NCBI GenBank assembly: GCA_964476375.1
Contig: CAYYZW010000189.1
Span: 1-20,129, forward strand
DNA: 20,129 nucleotides
Direction: 5' to 3'
DNA from: SAT2750 sp964476375
GTDB taxonomy: Bacteria > Planctomycetota > Planctomycetia > Pirellulales > Pirellulaceae
Shown: positions 1-8,100 of the stretch, piece after piece
Position numbering within the stretch: the stretch's first letter is position 1
How the letters are laid out: the number at the start of each line of letters is the position of its first letter
Position numbers and translations under genes: made by a program
The notes under the pieces: generated by a model
The model's input: only the letters and a program-made list of their open reading frames with translations
Database searches by the model: none
What the model was told of the DNA's origin: nothing

Positions 1-4
1 GGAG

Positions 5-78
5 TGGGCGACACGGGATTTGAACCTGTGACCTCTGCCGTGTGAAAGCAGCGCTCTAACCAACTGAGCTAGCCGCCC
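5..78 (-). tRNA. tRNA-Val (anticodon CAC)
   Basis: Read on the minus strand, this folds as a complete cloverleaf. The 7-bp acceptor stem is GGGCGGC with GTCGCCC (one G-U pair), the D arm is GCTCAGTTGGTTAGAGC, and the anticodon stem CTGCT/GGCAG encloses loop TTCACAC with anticodon CAC. The T arm contains TTCAAAT. The discriminator base is A and CCA is not encoded, so it must be added after transcription. It decodes the valine codon GUG. A strong hairpin at 85-112 ends only six bases before the 5' end of the tRNA. Confidence 0.93.
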
Positions 79-84
79 CAAAAG

Positions 85-112
85 GGTGCCGCCGGGGAAA
101 CCTGGTGGCACC
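85..112. terminator. Hairpin between tatA-like gene and tRNA-Val; possible terminator or processing signal
   Basis: GGTGCC (85-90) pairs with GGCACC (107-112). As plus-strand RNA the inner bases extend this to a 12-bp stem with two G-U pairs, closed by a GAAA tetraloop. As minus-strand RNA the two wobbles become A-C mismatches, but the outer six pairs remain and are followed by CTTTT. That fits a weak intrinsic terminator for the tatA-like gene at 175-531. Its closeness to the tRNA 5' end also allows a role in tRNA processing. The function is inferred. Confidence 0.4.
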
Positions 113-174
113 AATAGAAAAAGCCTAATCAATCCGCCGCCGGTTGCAAAGAGAGAGCCAGAAGGGGCGAGCCG

Positions 175-531
175 TCAGTCGGCATCGGGATCGGAAGAAT
201 CGCCGGCCGATGCCTCTTTTGGTTCACTCGGCGGAGGCTCGAACTTCGGCGCCGTCGCCTCGTTATAGTCATCGTAGAGGTTCTCATCCTCCCCCGCGTA
301 CCCGCTCCCGGGCGAGTAGTTGTTGTTGATCTCGTCCGTGTAGCTCGACGTAACATCCCGGACCGAGGAACGCATTTCGCTCAATCCCTTGCGGAACTCC
401 CGGTACGACCCCCCCACGCGGCGGGCGACATCCGGCAACTTCTTGCCGAACAACAGGATTGCGATAACCCCGAAGATAACCAGTTCCTGGGGTCCGAAAT
501 TCAAAAATCCGAGGCTTGAGATCCTAAACAT
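175..531 (-). CDS. TatA/TatB-family twin-arginine translocase subunit (118 aa, long acidic tail)
   Basis: This is a TatA/TatB-type component of the Sec-independent twin-arginine translocase, which moves folded proteins across the cytoplasmic membrane. After a short N-terminus, FGPQELVIFGVIAILLFGKK (about residues 12-31) gives the family layout: an acidic residue just before the membrane helix, one hydrophobic helix, and the FG hinge. An amphipathic, basic helix follows (LPDVARRVGGSYREFRKGL). The rest is a hydrophilic, acidic, proline-containing tail ending in DSSDPDAD. The protein is longer than a minimal TatA, so it may act in a TatB-like role; sequence alone cannot separate these. It lies 121 bp downstream of a second tatA-like gene on the same strand. 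No tatC is in the window. Confidence 0.85.
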   Translation of the reverse strand: MFRISSLGFLNFGPQELVIFGVIAILLFGKKLPDVARRVGGSYREFRKGLSEMRSSVRDVTSSYTDEINNNYSPGSGYAGEDENLYDDYNEATAPKFEPPPSEPKEASAGDSSDPDAD

Positions 532-652
532 ACTCTGTCGTGACTCTCCCTACTGGAAAACAAATTCCCGTACTGGCTTGCCCCACCGCGCCCGGCCGGG
601 GCGTCGTGGGGCGGCACGGTGATCAAAGGACAGGACCAAAACGACAACAACG

Positions 653-910
653 TTACTCGTAATTGTCGTCGTCGTAACGCCCGCCTTCTTTTTCTGCCGA
701 TTCACCAGCGGAATCTTCCGGCTCGTCATCAGGTTCCGGCTCCGGACCTCGATCCGGCTCTTTCAAGCCTCGCTTGAACTCCGTCGCCCCCTTGCCGAGA
801 TTACGCATCAGGTTGGGAATCTGTTTGCCGCCGAACAAGACCAGGATGACGACCATGATGATCATCATCTCGGGAATTCCCGGCATGCCAAATCCAAGAA
901 GATACTGCAT
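653..910 (-). CDS. tatA: TatA/E-family twin-arginine translocase subunit (85 aa)
   Basis: This is a small single-helix Tat pore component. The N-terminus has a short periplasmic stretch (MQYLLGFGMPGIPE), a hydrophobic helix MMIIMVVILVLF (about residues 15-26), the hinge FGGKQIP, and the amphipathic helix NLMRNLGKGATEFKRGL. It ends in a very acidic tail of about 35 residues rich in Glu, Asp and Pro. Length and layout match TatA/TatE closely. AGAGGG sits just upstream of the ATG as a plausible ribosome binding site. It precedes a paralogous gene (175-531) on the same strand, so the two probably share a transcript. It follows the ExbB-ExbD-toroid cluster after a 254-bp gap, so shared transcription with that cluster is uncertain. 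Confidence 0.88.
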   Translation of the reverse strand: MQYLLGFGMPGIPEMMIIMVVILVLFGGKQIPNLMRNLGKGATEFKRGLKEPDRGPEPEPDDEPEDSAGESAEKEGGRYDDDNYE

Positions 911-1164
911 TGCTTCGCCCTCTAGTTACACGAGTTGGGTACAGGAAAACGGATTTTCCGTCCGTACGAGCAGGCGAATGCGGGTTGTCGCCCGGATGGG
1001 CACAACAGGAACCAGCTCGTGTCGACAGTCGAGCCTGGCTGCCAGGCCTGCTGTCATTCACTGCTGTTATTTTATTCCGCCGATGCGGAGATTGTCAAAG
1101 GGGAACCACCCTGAATACCCACTTCTCTCGAGCCCGGCCGGCCACCATGTACCGGGCCATAATA
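911..1164. other. Intergenic stretch between toroid protein gene and tatA
   Basis: No convincing gene is present. The only structure seen is a small perfect hairpin, GCCTGG-CTG-CCAGGC, near 1033-1047. It has no T-tract, so it is not a classical terminator. Long open frames crossing this stretch are antisense shadows of the neighbouring high-GC genes. Confidence 0.4.
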
Positions 1165-3018
1165 CTACTTTTCCAGGGGCAGGTAGCGGTAATAGACTTC
1201 CAGGCAAAGGGCTGCCATGGCCGTTGTATAGGCACGTCCGCCGTAGGGCCCCCAGACGGTGACCGGATCCCAGCTCCCCGCCAGGTCCCCCTCCTGGCGC
1301 TGGAGCGGGAGCAACGAGGCCTGCATGGCCCTGTTCCAGCGGGGCCAGTCTTCCCCCTGCAGCCGGTGCAGCGCCAGGGTCCCGTAATACCAGTAGTAAA
1401 CATTCGTACGTCCCTCGCCTGGCAACTCCTGGCCCAGGAAATTCGTCGCCTGTCGGGCGGCGGCAGGATCATTCATCCCCAGCCAGCCCCGGCAGGCGCG
1501 CGCCTCTGCCGTCATCGTCACGCTGGGCCGGCTTCCCGGGCGATACCCGGCATGCCCCCGCTCGCTCCCCGAACAGCAGCTGAGGAGGAATTTCTTCATC
1601 TTCTTTTTCGTCGCGGCAGGGATCACCAGGCCGGCCTTCTCGGCACTGGCCAGTGCCATCACCTGCCAGCCAAACTGGCTCATGTCCCCGGGGTCTCCTG
1701 GCTGGTACCGCCAGCCTCCCCCCGCTGGATCCTGCGAGGCAATGGAGAATTCCAGGCCCCGCTCCAGGAAAGGAAGAATCCGCCGGTCACCGGTCAAAGC
1801 GTACGCCTCGCTGACGGCCAGCAGCGCCATCCCGTGGCAGTACATGCGGGCATAGAGGCGGGCATTCCCTGCCAGGGAACCGTTCCCAGCCTGGCTTGCA
1901 AGCAGGTATTCCAGGCCATGTTGCACGTTCTGGCGATAAGCCCCTTCCATGTGGGTATGGCCTGCTGCCATCAGTGCCAGCAGCGACAGCGCCGTGATGC
2001 CGGTATCCGCGTCCATCCCGGCCCCATTGCGGCTGTGTCCGTAAACGTGTGCCTCCCGGCCCCCTTCCAGGCGGTCGGTGTCCCAGCGACCATCCTCGCT
2101 CTGGTTCCTGGCCAGCCAGGCAAGTGCCGACCGAACAGCCTCTTCCGATTCATCACTCAGTCCGAATTGCCGGCCTGCCTCCACCCGGCTGGCCGAAAAT
2201 CGCTGCTGGTAAAGCGGTGCAAGCTCCTCTCCATCCCCCTTGCGCTGCAAGGGGATCTCGGGGATGACCGGTTCAGGGTCCTGGATCTCTTCCGAACCAG
2301 GAATCTCCACTCCGGCTAACTGGGCAGGGACCTCCGACTCGATCCTGTCCGCCTGCTGGGGCGGCAGGGGCTCGCTGGCCGGGTCCTCGGCCAGTTGGGT
2401 ATCGGGTTCCTCCACCGTCACCTCTTCCGGGTCCGGCGAGTCTGTTTCAACCTCCGCCAGGAGCGGATCCTCCTCCGGATCCGGCTTGACCACCTCGTCC
2501 GGCGGCGTCACGACAACCTCCTCCGGTTCCGCCGGCTGCTCTTCAGGGTCAACCTCGACAACCTCCGGAAAAAGAGGCTCCGAGGGGAGCTCGTCCGGGA
2601 TCTCCGGCGGCTCGTCCGGCGACTCATCGACAACCTGCTGATCCGGCTGGGCCACCTCGACAGGGTCCCCGGGAGATTCCTCCTCCGCCGGGGGCTCCAT
2701 CTCGCTCGGCGGCTCGGTCACCAGAAACTCCTGTTCCATGACGAGCTTGACCTGGAACTCCTGCTCCGGTCCGATCGGGCCCTCCGGGGCCAGCATACGC
2801 GTGCCGTATGCATAGATCATCAGTAGCAGGTGTGCGAAGACCGAAAGGACAAGGCACTTGGTCAACGGCTTGGCCTGCCCCAGCCGGGTCCAGGAAAGCA
2901 CCACCAGGGCGATGGTCAGGATCACCATCCCGACCCAGACGATCGCCCCTACCGTGGGGCTCAAGCCTGGCAGCCGAAACCAGTTGACACCAACCAGTGT
3001 CAGGGCACTCGTGGCCAT
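1165..3018 (-). CDS. Membrane-anchored protein with TonB-like N-terminus, Pro/Glu-rich spacer and squalene-cyclase-like toroid (617 aa)
   Basis: There are three parts. Residues 1-75 hold two hydrophobic segments (about 22-42 and 55-72) joined by the positive loop TRLGQAKPLTK, placing the rest of the protein in the periplasm. The second helix contains S59-V-F-A-H63, the SxxxH pattern seen in the TonB transmembrane helix (SVCIH in E. coli). Residues about 100-260 are a Pro/Glu/Asp-rich spacer. Residues about 285-615 resemble the alpha/alpha-toroid of prenyltransferases and squalene-hopene cyclases, with QW-like motifs QSEDGRW, QDPAGGGWRY and QEGDLAGSW. The cyclase DxDD motif is not evident (closest is DADT at 336-339), so catalysis is doubtful. 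The ATG follows the exbD stop by 3 bp, with AGGAAG inside the exbD end, suggesting translational coupling. A TonB-like partner of ExbB/ExbD is my inference; the substrate is unknown. Confidence 0.75.
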   Translation of the reverse strand: MATSALTLVGVNWFRLPGLSPTVGAIVWVGMVILTIALVVLSWTRLGQAKPLTKCLVLSVFAHLLLMIYAYGTRMLAPEGPIGPEQEFQVKLVMEQEFLVTEPPSEMEPPAEEESPGDPVEVAQPDQQVVDESPDEPPEIPDELPSEPLFPEVVEVDPEEQPAEPEEVVVTPPDEVVKPDPEEDPLLAEVETDSPDPEEVTVEEPDTQLAEDPASEPLPPQQADRIESEVPAQLAGVEIPGSEEIQDPEPVIPEIPLQRKGDGEELAPLYQQRFSASRVEAGRQFGLSDESEEAVRSALAWLARNQSEDGRWDTDRLEGGREAHVYGHSRNGAGMDADTGITALSLLALMAAGHTHMEGAYRQNVQHGLEYLLASQAGNGSLAGNARLYARMYCHGMALLAVSEAYALTGDRRILPFLERGLEFSIASQDPAGGGWRYQPGDPGDMSQFGWQVMALASAEKAGLVIPAATKKKMKKFLLSCCSGSERGHAGYRPGSRPSVTMTAEARACRGWLGMNDPAAARQATNFLGQELPGEGRTNVYYWYYGTLALHRLQGEDWPRWNRAMQASLLPLQRQEGDLAGSWDPVTVWGPYGGRAYTTAMAALCLEVYYRYLPLEK

Positions 3019-3021
3019 GGC

Positions 3022-3441
3022 CTAATCTTCCTTCCTCGCCATTCGCACCGAGACACCCATGTCGCTCACGCCGGCACGCCGACACACACTCAGGACCGAT
3101 GCCACATTTTGAAAGGCTCCTTCGGCATCCCCGCGGATGATCACCGAGAGGGCATTGGATTTTTTCCGCAGGCCGGCAAGCTGCTGTTCGAGTTGCTCCA
3201 GATCCATCGGCTCCTCGTCAAGCGAGACGCTCCCGTCCCGGTAGACGTTGATCACCCTGTGCTGGGGCGGCGTCTCCGGGGTCTCGGTATCGGAGACTTC
3301 CGGGACCTCCAGACCGATCTTCCGTTCAATCTCCGTGAACTTGGTGCCGACCATGAAGAAAATAATCAACAGGAAAAGGATATCAATCATCGGCGTCATA
3401 TTGAGCGCCGGTTTTTCGTCCTGGTGAGTCTTAATAGGCAT
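3022..3441 (-). CDS. exbD: ExbD/TolR-family biopolymer transport protein (139 aa)
   Basis: This protein forms, with ExbB/TolQ, a proton-driven motor in the cytoplasmic membrane that works on a periplasmic partner. A short cytoplasmic N-terminus (MPIKTHQDEKPALNM) is followed by TPMIDILFLLIIFFMVGTKF, a single membrane helix with the family's essential aspartate at D20 (the TPxID motif). The periplasmic region has the usual small alpha/beta domain, including INVYRDGSVSLDEEPMDLEQL and LSVIIRGDAEGAFQNVASVL. Length is typical. GAGGTG lies about six bases before the ATG. The gene sits 36 bp after exbB and 3 bp before the toroid-protein gene, so the three very likely form one operon. It lacks nothing obvious and should be functional. 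Confidence 0.92.
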   Translation of the reverse strand: MPIKTHQDEKPALNMTPMIDILFLLIIFFMVGTKFTEIERKIGLEVPEVSDTETPETPPQHRVINVYRDGSVSLDEEPMDLEQLEQQLAGLRKKSNALSVIIRGDAEGAFQNVASVLSVCRRAGVSDMGVSVRMARKED

Positions 3442-3477
3442 GGCAACACCTCGACGCCGGTTTCCGGCCAGAGATGA

Positions 3478-4272
3478 TCAAGCGGCACGACGACGGCGAC
3501 GGGGGCCGTTATCCGCGGCGATCGCCTGGACCACGTCCTGCCCGAGGGCATCGATCTCGACAATCAGCTTGTCAACACGGCTGATGAAAAACATGTAGGC
3601 AATCAGGGCCGGGATGGCTACCGACAATCCGGCCGCGGTGGTGATCAGTGCCTCCCCGATTCCCCCAGCAAGGAGTTCCGGCTGGCCCATGGCACCGGCC
3701 GCGACAATGGCATTAAATGCCTTGATCATTCCGAGCACGGTTCCCAGCAGTCCCAGAAGGGGGCAGACTGTGGCGATCCCGTTGATCATCCGCAGGTGCT
3801 TGCGGAGCCCGTTGGCCACCCGCTCGCCGCTGTCGATGATCGCCTGTTCAACTTCCACGGCCGAATGCCCCCACTTGCGACTGGCCGCGGCAAACACCAG
3901 CGCCACCGGGCTCCGGTTGGACGCGCATATCTTCAGGGCCCGGGTGGGAGTTAATTCCCCGTTCCGCAGCTGGTCAAGGAAGTTCTTCACGAAAGGACGT
4001 GGAATGACCCGCCCCCGTCGCAGGTTGATGGCCCTCTCAAAGACGAACATCAGGAGGATGAAAGAACAGATGGCGATCGGGATCATCAGGACGCCGCCAC
4101 TTCCGACCATGCTCAGCACGGTCTTCGAGGAGGCAGCCTCCTCGGCCGGGGCACCCTGCACACCGGGTTCAGGGGCCTGCTGGGCAAGCAGCATCGGAGC
4201 CACGCCGGCTCCCAGTACCATCACCAGGATTGCCAGTCGCCAGAACGTTTTTCTCAATCGGCTGTCAGGCAT
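3478..4272 (-). CDS. exbB: MotA/TolQ/ExbB-family proton channel protein (264 aa)
   Basis: This is the three-helix motor subunit that conducts protons with ExbD. It has a cleavable-looking N-terminal signal (residues 1-30, ending MLLAQQ), which some ExbB proteins carry, then a short linker. Membrane helices lie near 58-80, 166-190 and 209-231. The conserved stretches PLLGLLGTVLGMIKAF and ALITTAAGLSVAIPALIAY are present, with threonines 178 and 211/212 at the channel-lining positions of the family. The large cytoplasmic loop lies between helices 1 and 2. The C-terminus ends in a run of arginines. GGGAGAGGG precedes the ATG. It is the first gene of an exbB-exbD-toroid operon. No clear sigma-70 promoter was seen in the 274-bp gap upstream. 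Confidence 0.92.
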   Translation of the reverse strand: MPDSRLRKTFWRLAILVMVLGAGVAPMLLAQQAPEPGVQGAPAEEAASSKTVLSMVGSGGVLMIPIAICSFILLMFVFERAINLRRGRVIPRPFVKNFLDQLRNGELTPTRALKICASNRSPVALVFAAASRKWGHSAVEVEQAIIDSGERVANGLRKHLRMINGIATVCPLLGLLGTVLGMIKAFNAIVAAGAMGQPELLAGGIGEALITTAAGLSVAIPALIAYMFFISRVDKLIVEIDALGQDVVQAIAADNGPRRRRRAA

Positions 4273-4533
4273 GTCCCTCTCCCTGCTTTATCCCCAACTC
4301 TCTCCCACGGAGAGCGTTGAAAACCGGCCTGCTCCCTGGCCGAAATCCCTGTTTTTTCCTACCCCGGTCAAGGGAAGAGGAAAGCTGCGCAAAGCTTAAC
4401 GGCAGCAACTCCACCCCCATGGTGGGCAGAAGGGTGTATTTTCTTTTATCGGCAGGTTCAAGACGAGAAAATGAGGTTAGAAATTGCCGTCTTTCCCAGC
4501 CATGCGTCATCGCCCGCATTCCACGGTTCCACT

Positions 4534-4539
4534 TATAAT
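4534..4539 (+). promoter_or_regulatory. Candidate -10 box (TATAAT) for the 4547 gene
   Basis: A perfect TATAAT ends 7 bases before the ATG at 4547, so transcription would start at or within a base or two of the start codon. No TTGACA-like -35 is visible at the normal spacing, and no ribosome binding site fits between. If used, the transcript would be leaderless. The match could be chance. Confidence 0.35.
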
Positions 4540-4546
4540 TCCTCTC

Positions 4547-4972
4547 ATGATTGAAAACGCCTACATCGCTTACCCGGTCGGGATCACGGCTGCCATGCTG
4601 GTCATCCTGATGGTCATCGGGGGCGTCCAGGCGGTTGGCCACAAGGTCAGTCCCCCCCCGGAAGGTCTCGATTTCCAGGATCCGGATTCGGTGCGGGAGT
4701 TCGTCCGACAGGCCTCCCCACTGCAGCTTGCCTGGATCCCGCTGGGCTACCTGGCCGGGCTGGCTGCCGGCATCCTGCTGGCAGGCTGGATCATCCAGGA
4801 GAACTACTGGATCGTGGCGGCAGCAATCAGCCTGCCGATGCTGGCCATGGGCATCCACATGATCCGGAAATACCCGGGACCACGGTGGTTTGCCATGGCC
4901 GTCATCCTCGCCTTCCCCTGCGGAGCCGCGCTGGCAACCCTGCTCGCCAGGCATCTATTCGGGGCAGGGTAG
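4547..4972 (+). CDS. Small four-helix membrane protein, unknown function (141 aa)
   Basis: I do not recognise this family. Four hydrophobic segments are visible: YPVGITAAMLVILMVIGGV, LQLAWIPLGYLAGLAAGILL, NYWIVAAAISLPMLAMGIHM and FAMAVILAFPCGAALATLLA. Between helices 1 and 2 is a polar loop, with PPPEGLDFQDPDSVREFV, probably on one face of the membrane. I chose the ATG at 4547 because the upstream ATGs at 4484 and 4502 add only a 21-residue polar extension unlike the rest, and because a TATAAT box lies directly before 4547. The gene is divergent from exbB and is followed by a 180-bp gap before the next gene. Possible roles (accessory membrane subunit, small transporter) cannot be chosen from the sequence. 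Confidence 0.72.
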   Translation: MIENAYIAYPVGITAAMLVILMVIGGVQAVGHKVSPPPEGLDFQDPDSVREFVRQASPLQLAWIPLGYLAGLAAGILLAGWIIQENYWIVAAAISLPMLAMGIHMIRKYPGPRWFAMAVILAFPCGAALATLLARHLFGAG

Positions 4973-5034
4973 GCCACCTCGTATCGCAGTCCTTTCGCAC
5001 GAAGGCTCTTCAATGGTGGACGCATCACGTAGAT

Positions 5035-5063
5035 TTGTACGCAACAAAGCCACAAGTTATCAT
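5035..5063 (+). promoter_or_regulatory. Candidate sigma-70 promoter for the PSD1-type gene
   Basis: TTGTAC at 5035-5040 and TATCAT at 5058-5063 are separated by 17 bp. A start near 5070 would give a leader of roughly 85 nt to the ATG at 5156. The match is moderate. Confidence 0.4.
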
Positions 5064-5155
5064 CGCTCTTGCCAGGATAAGTTTCTCCGGCAGAGAATAG
5101 CCCGATGGCAACCGCCACAGAATACCGCCCCCTTCCCAGCGACAAGGTTCCAGAC

Positions 5156-8100
5156 ATGTTTCCTGATTTGAGACCACACTCCAGCGATCGCCGGCCAGGT
5201 ACTGCAGCGATCCTGGCCGGCCTGCTGCTGGCACTGCTTTGCATTCCGGCCGTGGGCGCAGAACCACTCCAGTACAACCGGGATATCCGCCCGATCCTGG
5301 CCGAACACTGTTTCGCCTGCCACGGCCCGGACAGCGCGGCGCGAAAGGCCGAACTGCGGCTTGATAATCGTGAACTGGCAATCAACTCCGGAGCGATCTC
5401 GGCCGGCAAACCCAAGCAGAGCGAGATGGTGGCAAGGATTTTTTCCGATGATGCAGACCAGCTGATGCCCCCGCCGGAGACCAAGAAACGGTTAAACGCC
5501 GCTCAAAAACAACTGTTGAAACGCTGGATTGCCGCTGGCGCGGAGTACCAGTCGCACTGGTCCTTCATTGCCCCGTCCCCGCCTCCGCTCCCGCCGGGGC
5601 GAGCGAAAGCATGGGTCAAGAATGACATTGACCGTTTCGTGCTCAGCAGGCTGCAGCAGCAGGGACTCTCCCCGGCCCCCCAGGCCGATGCCCGGACACT
5701 CTTTCGACGACTGCACCTGGATATTACCGGTCTCCCCCCGGCCCCGGCCGACGTCTCGGCATTCGTACTGGATTTCAAAGCAGACCAGGAGAACGCTCTC
5801 TCGGGCTGGATCGACCGGCTGATGGAGTCACCTGCCTGGGGTGAACATCGCGGCCGCTACTGGCTTGACGCCGCACGCTATGGAGATACCCACGGCCTGC
5901 ATTTTGACAACTACCGGGAGATGTGGCCCTACCGCGACTGGGTCATCAGGGCCTTCAACACCAACCTCCCTTTTGACCGGTTCACTGTCGAGCAACTCGC
6001 CGGCGACCTGCTCCCCAGCCCCACCGATGACCAGCTGGTTGCCACCGGTTTCCAGCGCTGCAATATCACCACCAACGAGGGGGGCACGATCGACGAGGAG
6101 ACGCTGGCGCTGTACGCCGCCGACCGCGACCAGACGGTCGGCTGGGTTTTCCTGGGCATGACAACCAATTGCAGCCAGTGCCACGACCACAAGTTCGACG
6201 CCTTCACAATGAAGGACTATTACTCGATGGCTGCCTTCTTCCGCAACACCACGCAGGGAGCCAAGGATGGCAACCGGAAAGAAGGAGGGGGAGCAACCCT
6301 GGCGGTCCCCAGCGCCGCGGACCTGCCACGCTGGAACGCGATTGCCGAGGAACTCGCCGCCACCCGGGAGAAACGTGACCTGCACCGGAAGACCATCAAG
6401 GATGATTTTGAGAAATGGCTGGCAGAACTTTCCACCGAGTCCCTGGACGAGAACCTTCCCCTGGAAGGACTGGTCGTTCACCTGCCGCTGAACGAGGGGA
6501 CCGGCAACAAGGCAACCAACCTTGGCCCCGGCGGTGGAACATTCCCTGCCACCGGCCCTGTCCAGTGGAACCCGGATGGCAAGATCGGGTCGGCCCCCGT
6601 GATGAAACAGGGGGGCACGTTCGACCTCGGCCCGCTGGGTGATTTTGAACGGGACCAGGCCTTCAGCTACGGCGCCTGGATCAAGGCGGCAAACAACAAG
6701 AGCAGCGGCGGGATCATCGCCCGGATGGACGAAAAGGCTGACTACCGTGGCTGGGATCTCTGGCTCAACGGGGCAGGCCTGTCCGTTCACATCATCCAGA
6801 CCTGGCCGACCAACGCGCTGAAGGTCACCACGATGGCGGACGTGGTCCGGCCGGGCCAGTGGCAGCATGTCCTGGCAACCTACGACGGTTCGGGTACGGC
6901 CGGGGGAATTCGGATCTACATCGATGGCACCAGCGTCCCGCTGAAGGTGGACCAGGGTAGCCTCAAGGCAGATGCCACGATACGCACAAAGACCCCCCTG
7001 CGTATTGGCCAGCGGAGCCACGTCCAGGTCTTCGCCGGCGGCGCCATCCAGGATGTCCGCATTTTCAACCGCCTGCTGACGTCCCTGGAAGCCAGGGCGA
7101 TTGCCGAGAGTGCCCCCCTGCAGACGATTCTCGCCACCGCCGCGGAAAAACGGACTCCCCAGCAGCGCTCGGCCCTGGAAGATCATTTCCTCTTCACCCA
7201 CGATCCGGAATTTTCCGGGCTGGCTCAAAAAATCCGTGACCTGGAAGCCGAGCGACAGGCGATCAAGTCACGCGGCGCCCTGACCCATATCCAAATGGAG
7301 AAACCCAACTCACCGCCGCTGGCCAACATCCTGATGCGTGGAGAGTATGACAAGCCGGGTGACCAGGTCCCCGCTGCCACGCCCGCCTCGCTTCATGCCA
7401 TGCCGAAAGATTCGCCGGCAAACCGCCTGGGCCTGGCACGGTGGCTTGTCGACCCGGCCAACCCGCTCACCGCCCGGGTCACCGTCAACCGTTTCTGGCA
7501 GGAGGTTTTTGGACGCGGTATTGTCAGCACGACAGAGGATTTTGGCGTGATGGGGGCGCTGCCAAGCCACCCGATGCTCCTGGACTGGCTGGCACTCGAG
7601 TTCCAGGATTCCGGCTGGAACGTCAAGGCGCTTTTCAAAACCATGCTGACCAGTGCCACCTACCGCCAGTCCGCAGTCGTGACGGCCGAGAAGCTGGAAC
7701 GGGACCGCGACAACCTGCTACTCTCGCGAGGCCCTCGTTTCCGCATGGATGCCGAGATGGTCCGTGACTATGCGCTGGCTGCCAGTGGACTGCTTTCCGG
7801 CACGATGTACGGCCCGGGGACAAAACCCTACCAGCCGGAAGGAATCTGGGACGTGGTCGGGCTTCCCAGCGGGAACACGCGAAAGTACGTACAGGATACC
7901 GGCGAGAACCTCTACCGGCGGACGCTTTATAATTTCTGGAAGCGGATGGCACCCCCACCCAACATGGACGCCTTTAATGCTCCCAGCCGGGAATTCTGCA
8001 CGGTTCGCCGCGAACGCACCAACACGCCATTGCAGGCCCTGGTGACACTGAATGATCCCCAGTTCGTGGAAGCCGCCCGCTTCCTGGCAGAAAAGGCTCT

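Noticed and set aside
910..2319. 469-codon plus-strand open frame opposite the toroid-protein gene
   Set aside because: It is antisense to a well-supported gene, has no domain pattern, and is explained by the high-GC codon usage of the real gene.
2400..2700. Repetitive GA/CCTC-rich stretch that could suggest a DNA repeat
   Set aside because: It encodes the Pro/Glu/Asp-rich spacer of the toroid protein; the low complexity is at the protein level and no exact repeat unit is seen.
5828..7228. 466-codon minus-strand open frame inside the PSD1-type gene
   Set aside because: It is antisense to clear DUF1549 and LamG coding sequence, with Gly/Val/Arg-rich shadow composition and no recognisable motif.
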